Shown here piece by piece: positions 9,200 to 18,835 of a DNA stretch of 47,632 nt. Below the pieces are notes generated by a model that saw only the letters and a program-made list of their open reading frames with translations, ran no database searches and had not been told where the DNA came from. The translations under genes were made by a program, and so were the position numbers. The stretch lies in contig CAYWGR010000017.1 in the NCBI GenBank assembly GCA_964458015.1, forward strand, positions 1 through 47,632, written 5' to 3'. The stretch comes from CAYWGR01 sp964458015 (GTDB lineage: Bacteria; Planctomycetota; Planctomycetia; Pirellulales; Thermoguttaceae). Position 1 is the stretch's first letter; every line of letters begins with the position of its first letter.

Positions 9200-10422
9200 G
9201 ACTCTTGGATCGTTACGAAGAAATTGTAGGCCACCAGGAGGTAGAACGCCTTCGCCGGCTGGCCGAACGATTGGCCGGAAAGCGGATTGTCCATGTCAAT
9301 TCAACACGAAGCGGCGGAGGCGTGGCGGAAATACTTGGTTGGATGATACCGTTGTTGGACGAGTTGGGAATCAGCGCACGTTGGGAAGTAGTGTCCGGTT
9401 CTCCCGAATTCTATCGCGTTACGAAAGCCTTTCATAACGGATTGCAGGGCCTCCCGGTGTCGCTCAAAAAAAGCGATTTTGACTTGCATTATGAAGTTAA
9501 TCGAGAAAACGCACTACGCCTCAACCTACAGGCGGATATTGTTTTCGTACATGATCCCCAGCCAATTTACCTTCCACAATTCACACCGCCGGGACAGGTA
9601 GGCCGATGGATATGGCGGTGCCACATCGATGCTTCGCGTCCGAATCGAGCTGTTTGGAAATACTTGGAAGCCGCAATCAAGCACTACGATGCGGCGATTT
9701 TTTCGATGCCTGCATTTGCCAGGCCGTTGGCATGCCCCATGTTTCTAATTCTTCCATCGATTGATCCTCTATCCGACAAGAACTGCGCCATCCCCGATGC
9801 CGAACGGCTTGAAACGCTTGCACGGCTCGGCATCGATCCCGAGCGGCCTCTGTTGGTGCAGGTTTCCAGGTTTGATCGGTTTAAGGATCCGCTGGGCGTG
9901 ATCGAGGCATATCATCTGTTGCAACCTTACCATCCGGAAATGCAGTTGGCGTTAGTCGGCGGCCCCGCAGACGATGACCCCGAAGGTGCGGATGTCCTCC
10001 GCGAAGTGCTTGATCGCGCAGGAGAGGATGATCATCTCAAGGTTTTAATGCTTCCCCCCGATTCGCACCGCACAATCAATGCTCTTCAGCGCTCGGCCAC
10101 CATCGTACTTCAGAAATCGCTTCGGGAAGGCTTTGGGCTCACTGTTACCGAAGCCCTTTGGAAAGGCAAGCCGGTAATTGGCGGTGCGTGCGGCGGCATT
10201 ACTCTACAAGTCCACGATTATCAGACCGGATTTCTGGTATATTCCCCCGCGGGTGCCGCATACCGCATTCGCTACTTGCTGCGATATGCCGAAAAACGGC
10301 AACGCATGGGCCAGACTGGCCATGAGTTTGTGCGAGATCATTTTCTCCTGACTCGCAATCTCCGCGACTATCTAACGATGCTCCTTCGACTTGATCATCC
10401 CGAGGCCACCGTAATCCACTGA
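9196..10422 (+). CDS. treT: TreT-like trehalose synthase (retaining GT4-type glycosyltransferase)
   Basis: A 408-aa GT-B glycosyltransferase. TreT couples an NDP-glucose and glucose to trehalose reversibly. It resembles archaeal TreT at ERLAGKRIVHVNSTRSGGGVA-type residues near the start, ISARWEVVSGSPEFYRVTK, FVHDPQPIYLPQF and RWIWRCHIDASRPN. The C-terminal domain has VSRFDRFKDPLG (about residue 224, Arg/Lys for the nucleotide phosphates) and SLREGFGLTVTEALWKGKPV (about 308), the E-x7-E signature. The frame runs back to 9043, but ATG 9196 is chosen because it begins inside the DUF5752 stop and matches the family's N-terminus. The acceptor and nucleotide sugar cannot be read from sequence, so another trehalose-like product is possible. 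Confidence 0.85.
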   Translation: MRLLDRYEEIVGHQEVERLRRLAERLAGKRIVHVNSTRSGGGVAEILGWMIPLLDELGISARWEVVSGSPEFYRVTKAFHNGLQGLPVSLKKSDFDLHYEVNRENALRLNLQADIVFVHDPQPIYLPQFTPPGQVGRWIWRCHIDASRPNRAVWKYLEAAIKHYDAAIFSMPAFARPLACPMFLILPSIDPLSDKNCAIPDAERLETLARLGIDPERPLLVQVSRFDRFKDPLGVIEAYHLLQPYHPEMQLALVGGPADDDPEGADVLREVLDRAGEDDHLKVLMLPPDSHRTINALQRSATIVLQKSLREGFGLTVTEALWKGKPVIGGACGGITLQVHDYQTGFLVYSPAGAAYRIRYLLRYAEKRQRMGQTGHEFVRDHFLLTRNLRDYLTMLLRLDHPEATVIH

Positions 10423-10503
10423 ACTTTGCATCGCTAATCAACCGAGGCCCGGGCGCCGACCTGAAGGGCTGGTCGTCGAAAGGCCGAAATCTTGGCCAAA
10501 CAA

Positions 10504-10542
10504 GTTGACTGGCCGGTTCATTATCCAAGCAAACATCAATAG
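10504..10542 (+). repeat. Dispersed 39-bp intergenic repeat, copy B
   Basis: 35 of 39 bases match 2329-2367. It ends 27 bp before the first recognisable IS3 transposase codon, so this copy may mark the edge of a degraded insertion sequence. Confidence 0.6.
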
Positions 10543-10569
10543 CAATGGCGTATTTTCAAAGAAGTCGCT

Positions 10570-10812
10570 GTGAAATACGCCTGGATCACCCAACACCGCG
10601 ACTCATTTCCCGTCCGCATCATGGGTTGCGCGTTGAACGTTTAGCCCTCGGGTTACGATGATTCGATCGACAGGCAGCCAAGTGCGCGGGCAGGACGTCA
10701 CGCGAGCATTCAGCAGGCCGAAGACACGCCCGGCCGCGACTTCACGGCCGACGCTCCGAATCGCAAGTGGGTGACCAACATCACCTACTTGGCCACGACG
10801 GTAGCCGCATAA
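10570..10812 (+). pseudogene. IS3-family transposase OrfB remnant
   Basis: Reading from GTG 10570 gives VKYAWITQHRDSFPVRIMG, the classic start of an IS3-group OrfB. An in-frame TAG then sits at the NVxPSGY position (where functional copies have Ser), followed by RQPSARAGRHASIQQAE. The frame then jumps straight to DFTADAPNRKWVTNITYLAT, the beginning of the rve integrase core, and stops at TAA 10810-10812. Most of the linker and nearly all of the DDE core are deleted. No intact OrfA or clear terminal inverted repeats were found. It lies between the treT-like gene and the PEP-CTERM gene. The rest of 10423-10854 holds nothing else apart from repeat copy B. Confidence 0.85.
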
Positions 10813-10854
10813 CAAACGTCCCGCCAAAAATCCGCCGGCCCTAGGACCGCCGCA

Positions 10855-11904
10855 CTATCTCGCTGCACGTCGTTGCCGGACCAGAAGCCATGCCAAGCTG
10901 CCGGCGATCAAAAGGATCATGGTTCCAGGTTCTGGCACCACGGCGCGCAGCGGCGAAAAATCCTGCTCATAGGAAATGCCGCTGGTTGTCCAAACATTGG
11001 CCATGCCAAAGCTGCTGCTAGCACCATCGCTGTAATTTGCGAGAGTAACGCTGCCCGAGGGATCTGTTTGCAATTTACCGACTTCATTGCCATTAACGCC
11101 GCCGCTCCAGCCAGTAATAGCCTCGCCTACAGGACCGGAAACGACATTGAGATCTTGATCGAGAATTCTCATCTCCCAATTATCGGGGCCCACCGAGAAA
11201 TCGCCCGCTGTATCTCCGGTCACATTCGTAACGGTAGTTACCAGTTGACTGCCGCTCTGCTCTTGCGTGGTGCATGCATGGATCCACCAGTCATTGGCTG
11301 CGGGATTAAAGCTCGTATTGGTCGATAGATCGATGTTCACCTCGGCCGTGCTCGGAAGAGGACTATCCGTGAAATTGCGATTGCTGCCATCAAGCGTGGT
11401 ATCGACGGCAATCAACTGTTTTTGACTGAGCGTGATGATGGTACCCGCTCGGAGATCACTCCAAACTCCGGCCGTGTTGCTGAAGGTAATGATGCCCTGC
11501 TCATAGGCATTGCTGCCATACCAATAGTCATTCACCTTATCGGCCTTGGTGGCAGCGGCATTATCGGTCGAAACCCAACGCAACGACCAACCCTGGATAT
11601 TCAAGTGATCTTGCGTCACAACGAGTTCCACCCAGTTGCCGCCGTTGCCTTGAATGCGGCCGTCGGGCAAACCGGAGATTGTCTTGAAATAAGAATCCTC
11701 TTTGGTGCTCTCGGAGTAAGTTTTTTTGTCAAGATACTTGCCGCTATCAACGGCGTTGTACTCATTGACGATCAGGGCATTTTGGGACCAGGCCGAGAAT
11801 GCATTGACGGCATAGACAGAGAAGAGAAGACACGCCGCCGACATCCCAAGAAAGCGCAATAGCGCAACATGCAACTTACGTTGCCGTAAACCGGGGAACC
11901 ACAT
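10855..11904 (-). CDS. PEP-CTERM sorting domain protein with lamin-tail-like domain
   Basis: A 349-aa secreted protein. The start at 11904 is set by AAGGAGG 6 nt upstream. Residues 1-40 are a signal peptide (basic start, then FLGMSAACLLFSVYAVNAF). The mature part opens with ALIVNEYNAVDSGKYL and continues with NWVELVV, GWSL and AGTIITLS, a pattern that looks like a lamin tail domain (LTD). The C-terminus is a canonical PEP-CTERM tail: VVPEPGTM, a hydrophobic stretch, then RQRRAAR, which an exosortase would process; no exosortase is in the window. It diverges across 303 bp from another LTD-containing gene, suggesting a shared surface function (inference). Confidence 0.8.
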   Translation of the reverse strand: MWFPGLRQRKLHVALLRFLGMSAACLLFSVYAVNAFSAWSQNALIVNEYNAVDSGKYLDKKTYSESTKEDSYFKTISGLPDGRIQGNGGNWVELVVTQDHLNIQGWSLRWVSTDNAAATKADKVNDYWYGSNAYEQGIITFSNTAGVWSDLRAGTIITLSQKQLIAVDTTLDGSNRNFTDSPLPSTAEVNIDLSTNTSFNPAANDWWIHACTTQEQSGSQLVTTVTNVTGDTAGDFSVGPDNWEMRILDQDLNVVSGPVGEAITGWSGGVNGNEVGKLQTDPSGSVTLANYSDGASSSFGMANVWTTSGISYEQDFSPLRAVVPEPGTMILLIAGSLAWLLVRQRRAAR

Positions 11905-12114
11905 CGCTGCCTCCTTCTGTTTCCTAAAAACGGATGGACCGATGAAAAACAACGGCACAAGTGCGCGGGACGAAAGCGTGTTCCGTGGCCAAGAATAAAC
12001 CTAGAACTCCGGTTGAGCAGGGCCGAAACTTTCGTCCATCGAACCAGAACGCTGTTAGCATATCAATACTTGAGGTTATGTCAATCAGTTTTTCTTGGGA
12101 TACCGGCATTTTTA

Positions 12115-12143
12115 TTGACAATACTTCGCTTTTCTGCCATGAT
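12115..12143 (+). promoter_or_regulatory. Candidate sigma-70-type promoter for the giant CotH/LTD gene
   Basis: TTGACA at 12115-12120, a 17-bp spacer, then CATGAT (4 of 6 to TATAAT) at 12138-12143. This leaves a leader of about 60 nt before GTG 12208. The octamer ATACCGGC occurs just before the -35 and again just after CATG, a direct repeat flanking the promoter that could be an operator (inference). Confidence 0.4.
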
Positions 12144-12207
12144 ACCGGCGAATCCCGGCTCAATTTCTGGGCGGGATTGTTCTCGGGAATAGAGAGGGGT
12201 GGTCAAC

Positions 12208-13023
12208 GTGCGCAATCTCCATCGCGCAATCCTGGCCGCCGGCGGGGCATGCTTTGGGCGGAAGTCGCGGGCTTCTCGCTCCCATCGCGTTCGCACCAAT
12301 CGGCTGCTTTTCGAGTCTCTCGAATCACGTTGCGTCTTAAACGCGGGGCCCGTCGTCATCTCGGAGTTTCTGGCCAGCAATCACCAGGGACTCCTCGACG
12401 AAGACGGCGATGCGTCCGACTGGGTCGAAATCCACAACCTCTCCGCCGGCGAAGTCAGCCTCAACGGTTGGTATCTGACCGACAACGCCTCGGAATTGAC
12501 GAAGTGGGCCTTTCCGGATGTCACTCTTGCCGGCAACGAGTACATGGTCGTCTTCGCCTCGAACAAAAACCGTCGCGATCCGGCTGGCAATCTGCACACC
12601 AACTTCGCGCTCAGCGCCAACGGCGAATACCTCGCAATCGTCGAATCGGACGGCGAGACAATCTCCTACGAATATGCACCAGAGTATCCCGGCCAGTATC
12701 AGGACGTTTCCTACGGCCTGTCTCAACCGGAAACCGTTCTCGTGTCCGAAGGAGCGCCGCTCTCCTACCTGGTGCCCGCATCGCAAAATGCCTCCTCCCA
12801 ATGGACCGCCGCGAATTTCAACGATTCCTCTTGGACCAGCACGCTACCCGGCAGCGGCGCCGCGGCCACCACGGGCATCGGCTACGAAACCGGCAGCAAA
12901 ACGTTCACCGTGAATTGCTNNNNNNNNNNCGCCGTCGGCTCTCTTGCCACCGCCGAGACCGTCATCGCCAACTCCTCCTACCAGTCGTCCGTAACCACGG
13001 TCTCCGCCTCGACGATCAACTAG
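12208..13023 (+). CDS. Giant secreted LTD/PA14/CotH/dockerin protein, N-terminal segment ending at an in-frame TAG
   Basis: First segment of one very large gene that continues to 18665. GTG 12208 follows GAGAGGGG by about 8 nt; the frame also has GTG at 12199. The basic N-terminus leads to LLFESLESRCVLNAG near residue 34, the planctomycete LESR/LExR-type export motif at the head of giant extracellular proteins. A lamin tail domain follows (VVISEFLASN, DWVEIHNLSAG, GWYLTDNASELTKW, NEYMVVFAS). A 10-N gap splits the segment at 12920. After it the frame reads AVGSLATAETVIANSS and meets TAG at 13021 (SASTIN-stop-FENGSTGHFG). Similarity continues without a break past the stop, where related proteins as I recall them have Tyr, so a TAC/TAT to TAG change or a sequencing error is likely. 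Confidence 0.8.
   Translation: MRNLHRAILAAGGACFGRKSRASRSHRVRTNRLLFESLESRCVLNAGPVVISEFLASNHQGLLDEDGDASDWVEIHNLSAGEVSLNGWYLTDNASELTKWAFPDVTLAGNEYMVVFASNKNRRDPAGNLHTNFALSANGEYLAIVESDGETISYEYAPEYPGQYQDVSYGLSQPETVLVSEGAPLSYLVPASQNASSQWTAANFNDSSWTSTLPGSGAAATTGIGYETGSKTFTVNCXXXXAVGSLATAETVIANSSYQSSVTTVSASTIN
12920..12929. other. Assembly gap, 10 N
   Basis: A run of exactly ten N inside the giant gene, the usual placeholder for a scaffold join of unknown length. The frame before and after is the same with 10 N, so the real length is congruent to 1 modulo 3 if the gene is intact here. Confidence 0.99.
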
Positions 13024-16000
13024 TTCGAAAACGGATCGACGGGCCATTTCGGCGACGACATCGCGGTCCCCGGCTCCAGCATCGGCGCGGATACGGACAA
13101 TTTCGTGGTGGAGGTGACCGGAAAAATCATGATTTCGTCAGCAGACAACTGGACTTTCGGCGTCAATAGCGACGACGGGTTCTCGCTGACGTTGACCCAA
13201 GGTTCGACCGTCTTCACGTCATCGTATCCGGACCCAAGGGGCGCGTCTGACACGCTGTCGACCTTCAATATCACACAGACCGGCGTATACGACGTGCGTT
13301 TGGTCTTCTACGAACAAGGAGGCGCCGCTTCAGTCGAGCTCTTCGCCGCCCAGGGCGCCTACAGCTCGTTCGATTCCAACGCCTTCGACCTTGTCGGCGA
13401 CACCGCCAACGGCGGAATTGCGTTGACCAGCTATCTCAACCTGATTCAAACCAACGTGCAATCGGCCCTCAACGGGGTCAATACGTCGATCTGGGTGCGC
13501 ATTCCCTTCGAAATCAACAACCTCGCATCGCTCGGCGACGCCATGAGCCTGCTGATGAAATACGACGATGGATTCGTCGCATACCTCAACGGCGTCGAAA
13601 TTGCTTCACGCAATGCGCCGAGCACCGTGGCCTGGGACTCCGCGGCCACCGCCTTGCATGAAACCGCCGACGCATTGGTCTACGAGCAGATCGATGTGAG
13701 CGCCTACCTCGGCGTCTTGGTCCAGGGCACGAACGTTCTGGCCATCCAAGGCCTGAATGCGTCGCTGTCGAGCACCGACCTCTTGATCCTGCCGAAACTG
13801 GTCACCACCAAGACCGACGTGGCCGTGCAGCGCTATTTCGTCACGCCCACGCCCGGCACTGCCAATCGGTCGGGAGTGGTCGATTTCGTGAAAGAGCCGA
13901 CGTTCAGCAAGGAACACGGTTTTTGCAATGAATCATTCACGCTCACCCTCGCAACAGCCACGCCGAACGCCACAATCCGCTACACGCTCGACGGCAGTGC
14001 GCCGACCGAAACGTCGGGCATTATCTACACCGGTTCGATCCAAATCAGCACGACGGCCGTCGTCCGCGCAATCGCCTACAAGACCGATTACGAAGCCAGC
14101 GCGGTTGCCACGCAATCCTACATCTTCCTCGACGACGTGGTCAATCAAACAGCGAATCCCTCGGGCTTTCCCAGCTCGTGGACCAGCTCGTCGAGTAGCA
14201 TTACGGCCGACTACGCAATGGACCAAGAGATCGTCGGCGGAAATTCCGACGCCGTCAAGAACTGCCTGTTGTCGCTGCCTACTTTGTCGCTGGTGATGAA
14301 CACCGACGAAATGTTCGGAACCAACGGCATTTACTCCCAACCCACGATCGACGGGCTGGAAATCCCCGCCTCGGCCGAACTGGTATATGCCGACGGCACC
14401 GAGGGATTTCAGATCAACGCCGGTCTAGAGGTAACAGGCGGATACAGCCGAACCCCGACGTTTCTCAAGCATTCGCTCCGCTTGAGTTTCAAGGCGGAGT
14501 ATGGCGCGTCGAAACTTGCCTATGCCTTCTTCGGCGAAGATGCCGCCGAGGAATACGACACCATCGCGCTGCGCGCTAATTTCAACGACTCCTGGCTATG
14601 GACCTGGAATGACTCTTCCTACGGGGGAGGAGAATACGCCCAGTTCATCCGCGACGAGTGGAACCGCGCCGCCCAACTGGCCATGGGCGATGTTTCGTCG
14701 CATGGCACGTTCGTCAACGTCTATATCAACGGACTCTACTGGGGCGTCTACAATGCCTGCGAACGCCCCGACGAGCATTTTGCCGCATCCTATCTCGGGG
14801 GCGACAGCGACGATTACGACATCATCCACAATAACAACACGATCAACGGCGACTTGAATGCCTGGGACACCATGTTCCGGATCGCCAACACCGGGTATGC
14901 GGAATCCGGCCACGAGTACAATTCCAAGGCTCTAATCGACAACAACGCCTACCAACTGCTGCAACAGTATCTCGACGTTTCCAGTCTGGCCGACTACGTG
15001 ATCTTGAACTTCTACGGCGGCAACTGGGACTGGGATTGGCACAACTGGTATGCCTTCCGCAAACGCGAGGCCGGGGCCGGCTACCAGTTCGTCAGTTGGG
15101 ACGCCGAGGGAACGTTGCTCAATGTGGATACCGACATCACGGCGATGAACAACGACAACGAGCCGACACGACTGTTCCAGCAGCTCTGCGCCAATGCCGA
15201 ATTTCGCATTCTGCTCGCCGACCGGCTGTACAAGGCCTGCTTCAACAATGGAGCGCTCTCGGCGTCCGCCGCCGCCGCGCTCTATTCAAAAATCGCCGCC
15301 GAGATCGAGCCGGCGATCCTCGCCGAATCGGCTCGCTGGGGCGACGTCACGGGAACGCAATACACTACCGACAATTGGGCCAGTACCCTCGATTGGGAAT
15401 TGGACACGTATTTCCCCCAACGCACATCGGTTGTCTTACAGCAGTTCCGTAACAAGGGATTCTATCCCTCGATCGACGCGCCGACGCTGAACCAACAGGG
15501 CGGCCAGGCGGCCTGGGGTTTCAAGGTCGCCATCAGCGCCGCGTCCGGAACCATCTACTATACCCTCGACGGCTCCGATCCCCGGCTGACCGGCGGCGAT
15601 GTCTCGTCCTCGGCCTTGGTCTACAACAGCTCAACCCCTATCACGTTGACCGGCGCTACGACCCTGAAAACCCGCGCCTTGGCCGGCGACGGCACATGGT
15701 CGGCGCTGAACGAAGCGGACTTCACGGTGGGCACTCCCGCCTCGGCCGCAAATCTCGTCGTTACGGAACTAAACTACGCGCCTTACGCCCCGCTGTCCAG
15801 CAGCAGCTATTCGACCGAGGATTTCGAGTTTATCGAACTCCGCAACACCAGTTCCCAGGTCGTCGATCTGGCGGAGGCCAAGTTTACCAACGGCATCACC
15901 TTCAACTTCAGCGACGGCAGCGTCACCACGCTGGATCCGGGTCAATATATCATCGTAGCCCGGAATGTTGCGGCGTTTCAATCGCGCTATGGCACGAGTA

Positions 16001-17104
16001 TCCTGGTCACCGGCGTGTATTCCGGCAAGTTCGCCAATGAAGGCGAGAAGGTGGCGCTCGTTGATCGCTTCGGCAGCACCATCTTCGAGTTCACCTATGG
16101 CGCCGACGGCAATTGGCCCGGCCGTGCCGGCGGCAAGGGCGCCTCGTTGGAAGTAATCAATCCGACCGGAAACCTGAACAGTGCGGCGAATTGGCGATCT
16201 AGCACCGAATACGGCGGCAGCCCGGGAACCGCCGGCGTGGGGTCGATTGTCGATGTGGTGGTCAATGAAGTGCTGCCTACCAACGGCTCGACGCTTGCCG
16301 ACTCCATCGAACTGCTCAACACCAGCACGCAGACGATCGACATCAGCGGCTGGTATCTCAGCGATACCGCGAAAAACTTCCTGAAATATCGCATTCCCGA
16401 CGGAACGGTCCTTCAGGCCGGCCAATACGTCGTCTTAAACCAAACGGCGTTCACACTATTGGATGCCGCGGTGGGCGGCGACGTTTGGTTAATGCGCGCC
16501 GATGCTTCCGGCAACTTGACCCAATTCGCCGACCATGCCGACGTGGGCGCGGTCATCAACGGCAATTCGCTCGGACGATGGCCGAACAGCAGTGGCGTTC
16601 TCTATCCGATGGTTTCAACTACGCTCGGCTCCGCCAACAGCGGACCGAAGTTCGGACCGATCATCGTCAGTGAAGTCCACTACAATCCCGGCTCGATGAC
16701 GAACGCCGGCGACTTGGAATTCGTCGAAATCTACAATTCCACGGCCTCGGCCGTATCGTTGACGAACTGGCTGCTTGGCGGCGATATCAGTTTCGCCTTC
16801 GCTTCCGGCACATCCTTGGCCGCCTATTCCTCGTTGGTGGTCCTGCCGTTCGATCCCAACAATTCAGCCAATGCATCCAAACTGGCCGCCTTCCGTTCTT
16901 ACTACAACATCGGAACTTCCGTACAATTGGTCGGAGGCTATTCCGGCCTCTTGAACGACCAAGGCGGCACGGTGCAATTGTACTATCCCGACGTGCCTCC
17001 TGCCGAACAGCCCACCCTCTACCCCTCGGTGCTTGAAGACGAAGTGATCTACGGAATTGCGTCACCCTGGTCGTCCGATGCCGCGGGCTTGGGCAAATCG
17101 TTGA
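13024..17104 (+). CDS. Giant secreted protein, central segment: PA14-like, chitobiase-like, CotH kinase and three LTD domains
   Basis: Same frame as the N-terminal segment, open from just after the TAG; if that stop is real, a restart at GTG 13105 is the first option. Order by position: PA14-like (13024-13400; NFVVEVTG, DNWTFGVNSDDGFSL, VRLVFYEQGG); a beta-sandwich with WVRIPFEIN and DGFVAYLNGVEIA (to 13800); chitobiase-type C-terminal domain (ATIRYTLDGSAPTETSG, ~13940); CotH kinase (14280-15460; LEVTGGYSR, FNDSWLWTWND, YINGLYWGVYNACERPDEHF, FVSWDAEGTL); a second chitobiase-type domain (TIYYTLDGSDPR, ~15560); and three lamin tail domains (~15750, ~16250, ~16660). CotH kinases phosphorylate secreted proteins in spore formers; their role in planctomycetes is unknown. 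Composition matches the neighbours. Confidence 0.85.
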
Positions 17105-17114
17105 NNNNNNNNNN
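17105..17114. other. Assembly gap, 10 N
   Basis: Second ten-N run. The frame before it ends GLGKSL and the protein resumes in a different frame as GDNATSWSPQAPSPGT, the usual end of an LTD block. A length of 10 cannot keep the frame: the real gap must be congruent to 2 modulo 3, which confirms that it is a placeholder. Confidence 0.99.
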
Positions 17115-18665
17115 GGCGACAATGCCACAAGTTGGAGCCCCCAGGCCCCATCGCCCGGCACAACGCCTTATCCCAAAGCTGTTGCCGACACGGTGACAAC
17201 GATTCAGGGTTTGGCCACGACCATCGCCGTCTTGGCCAACGACACCGATCCCGAAGGTGCTATTGCCCCCGCCACCCTTGCGATCCTTGCAGCGCCAAGC
17301 CACGGCCAAGTGTCGGTCGATCTGGTCCACGGAACCATTCTTTACACACCAACCGCTGGATATCAAGGAACCGATCAGTTTACATATCGCGTTAAAGACA
17401 CCTCCGGCTTCGTCTCGAATCCGGCAAGCGTGACCGTGACCGTCGGCCCCTCGTCGGTTCAAGGCCGGTACATTTTCTACAACAATTCGGCCTGGGACGG
17501 CAACAAAACGGCCGCCAACACCAGCGACGACAGCGCCATTGCCGCCGACAAAACAGCGTTATTGCCCGGCAAGACCGCCACATTCGCCAATTACACGAGT
17601 TACAGCCGCGGCATCAACGGCATTATGATCGACTTCGACTACTTGCCCGGCGCCCCAACCGCCGGCGATTTTGAATTCAAGGCCGGCAATACGACGACGC
17701 CCGACAGTTGGGCAGCCGCTCCGACGCCCCAAAGCATCACCGTTCGACAAGTCACGGTGAATGGCGTTGTCCGTTATCGCTTGACCCTTACTTGGGCGGA
17801 TAACGCCATCCAGAAGCAATGGTTGCAGATGACCGTCAAGGCGACGGCGAATACCGGCCTGGCCCAAAACGATGTATTTTACTTCGGCAACGCCATCGGC
17901 GAGTCGGGCGACACAAACTATGCATACGTCAATAGTTCTGACGAAGTTGGGGTCCGAAAGAATCAGCACTCCCCTTTGAACCGAGCTGCTATTAACGATG
18001 TGTACGATTTCGACCGCGACAAATTGGTGAACTCAATCGACGAAGTCCTTGTTCGTAAAAACATTACGAACCCTTTAACGGCTCTGAAATTGATTATAGC
18101 GCCGGCCGTGTTGACAACCGACGATGCAGCGACCACGAATGAGGATACGGCCGTGGCAATTGCCGTTTTGAGCAACGATCGAAATGCCAATGCGGGGAAA
18201 TTAAGCGTATCCCGACTCGACACGACCAGCCGCCTTGGCGCGTCCTTGAAAATCAACGCCGACAAAACGGTTCGATATGATTCCTCCACGGCGGCGACCA
18301 TCCAGGCACTTGCAGCCGGAACAACCGTCTGGGACACCTTCACCTACACAGTCAAAGACAGCAACGGATTGCTGGACACGGCAATGGTAAAGATTCAGGT
18401 GACCGGGCTGAACGAGTCAGCCGGCAATCTGAAAGCAGCAACTGCAACCAAGGTTAGTCTTGCTTCGACGAAAACAACTCTGACCAGCGCCGGCCCGAAA
18501 TCGAACACGACAACGGCCGCCCACGACACGGTCCTGAGACTAACACCCCAAGATAACTCGCTGGGCTACCTGAATTGGCTCTATGACTTCGAGCAACTTA
18601 ACAAGAAACTGAAACAGAGCAGCCTGCTGGCTGTAGATGCAGTCCTAAAGAGGGGAGTGTTGTAG
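17115..18665 (+). CDS. Giant secreted protein, C-terminal segment: cadherin/Ig-like, planctomycete dockerin module, second Ig-like domain
   Basis: Read in frame from the gap to TAG at 18665. A cadherin/Ig-like repeat (VLANDTDPEG, GTDQFTYRVKD) is followed by a module common at the C-termini of planctomycete giant proteins (GRYIFYNNSAWDGN, LLPGKTATFANYTSYSRGIN). Then come two dockerin-like loops. The first is degenerate (GDTNYAYVNSSDEVGVRKN, ~17910-17965). The second fits a Ca-binding dockerin loop well (YDFDRDKLVNSIDEVLVRKN, ~18003-18062, with Asp at loop positions 1, 3, 5 and 12). Another Ig-like domain (TNEDTAVAIAVLSNDRN, WDTFTYTVKDSNG) and a Thr/Ser/Lys-rich tail close the protein. The dockerin loops suggest binding to a cohesin, and the next gene looks cohesin-like. 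Confidence 0.85.
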   Translation, partial: GDNATSWSPQAPSPGTTPYPKAVADTVTTIQGLATTIAVLANDTDPEGAIAPATLAILAAPSHGQVSVDLVHGTILYTPTAGYQGTDQFTYRVKDTSGFVSNPASVTVTVGPSSVQGRYIFYNNSAWDGNKTAANTSDDSAIAADKTALLPGKTATFANYTSYSRGINGIMIDFDYLPGAPTAGDFEFKAGNTTTPDSWAAAPTPQSITVRQVTVNGVVRYRLTLTWADNAIQKQWLQMTVKATANTGLAQNDVFYFGNAIGESGDTNYAYVNSSDEVGVRKNQHSPLNRAAINDVYDFDRDKLVNSIDEVLVRKNITNPLTALKLIIAPAVLTTDDAATTNEDTAVAIAVLSNDRNANAGKLSVSRLDTTSRLGASLKINADKTVRYDSSTAATIQALAAGTTVWDTFTYTVKDSNGLLDTAMVKIQVTGLNESAGNLKAATATKVSLASTKTTLTSAGPKSNTTTAAHDTVLRLTPQDNSLGYLNWLYDFEQLNKKLKQSSLLAVDAVLKRGVL

Positions 18666-18835
18666 TGTTTTTTTGCACTAAACTCTAGGTTATTTACGCA
18701 TTCTGGAGGAATTGTCGTCGATCGGGCACGTCGTTCTAGAGCGAAAGTATTGATGTATTTTGCAGCAAGGGTTACACTGCTTTTAGCTGTCACTCTTAAC
18801 CTGGTTCATTTGGCCCAAACGTTGGAGGTAGCGTT

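Noticed and set aside
13105..17196. Treating the central frame as a separate gene with its own start at GTG 13105
   Set aside because: No Shine-Dalgarno or signal peptide at that position, and PA14-like similarity runs across from upstream in the same frame, so it is the continuation of the gene starting at 12208.
18581..18793. 70-aa minus-strand frame after the giant gene
   Set aside because: It overlaps the coding end of the giant gene and its leader-side spacer, and resembles nothing.
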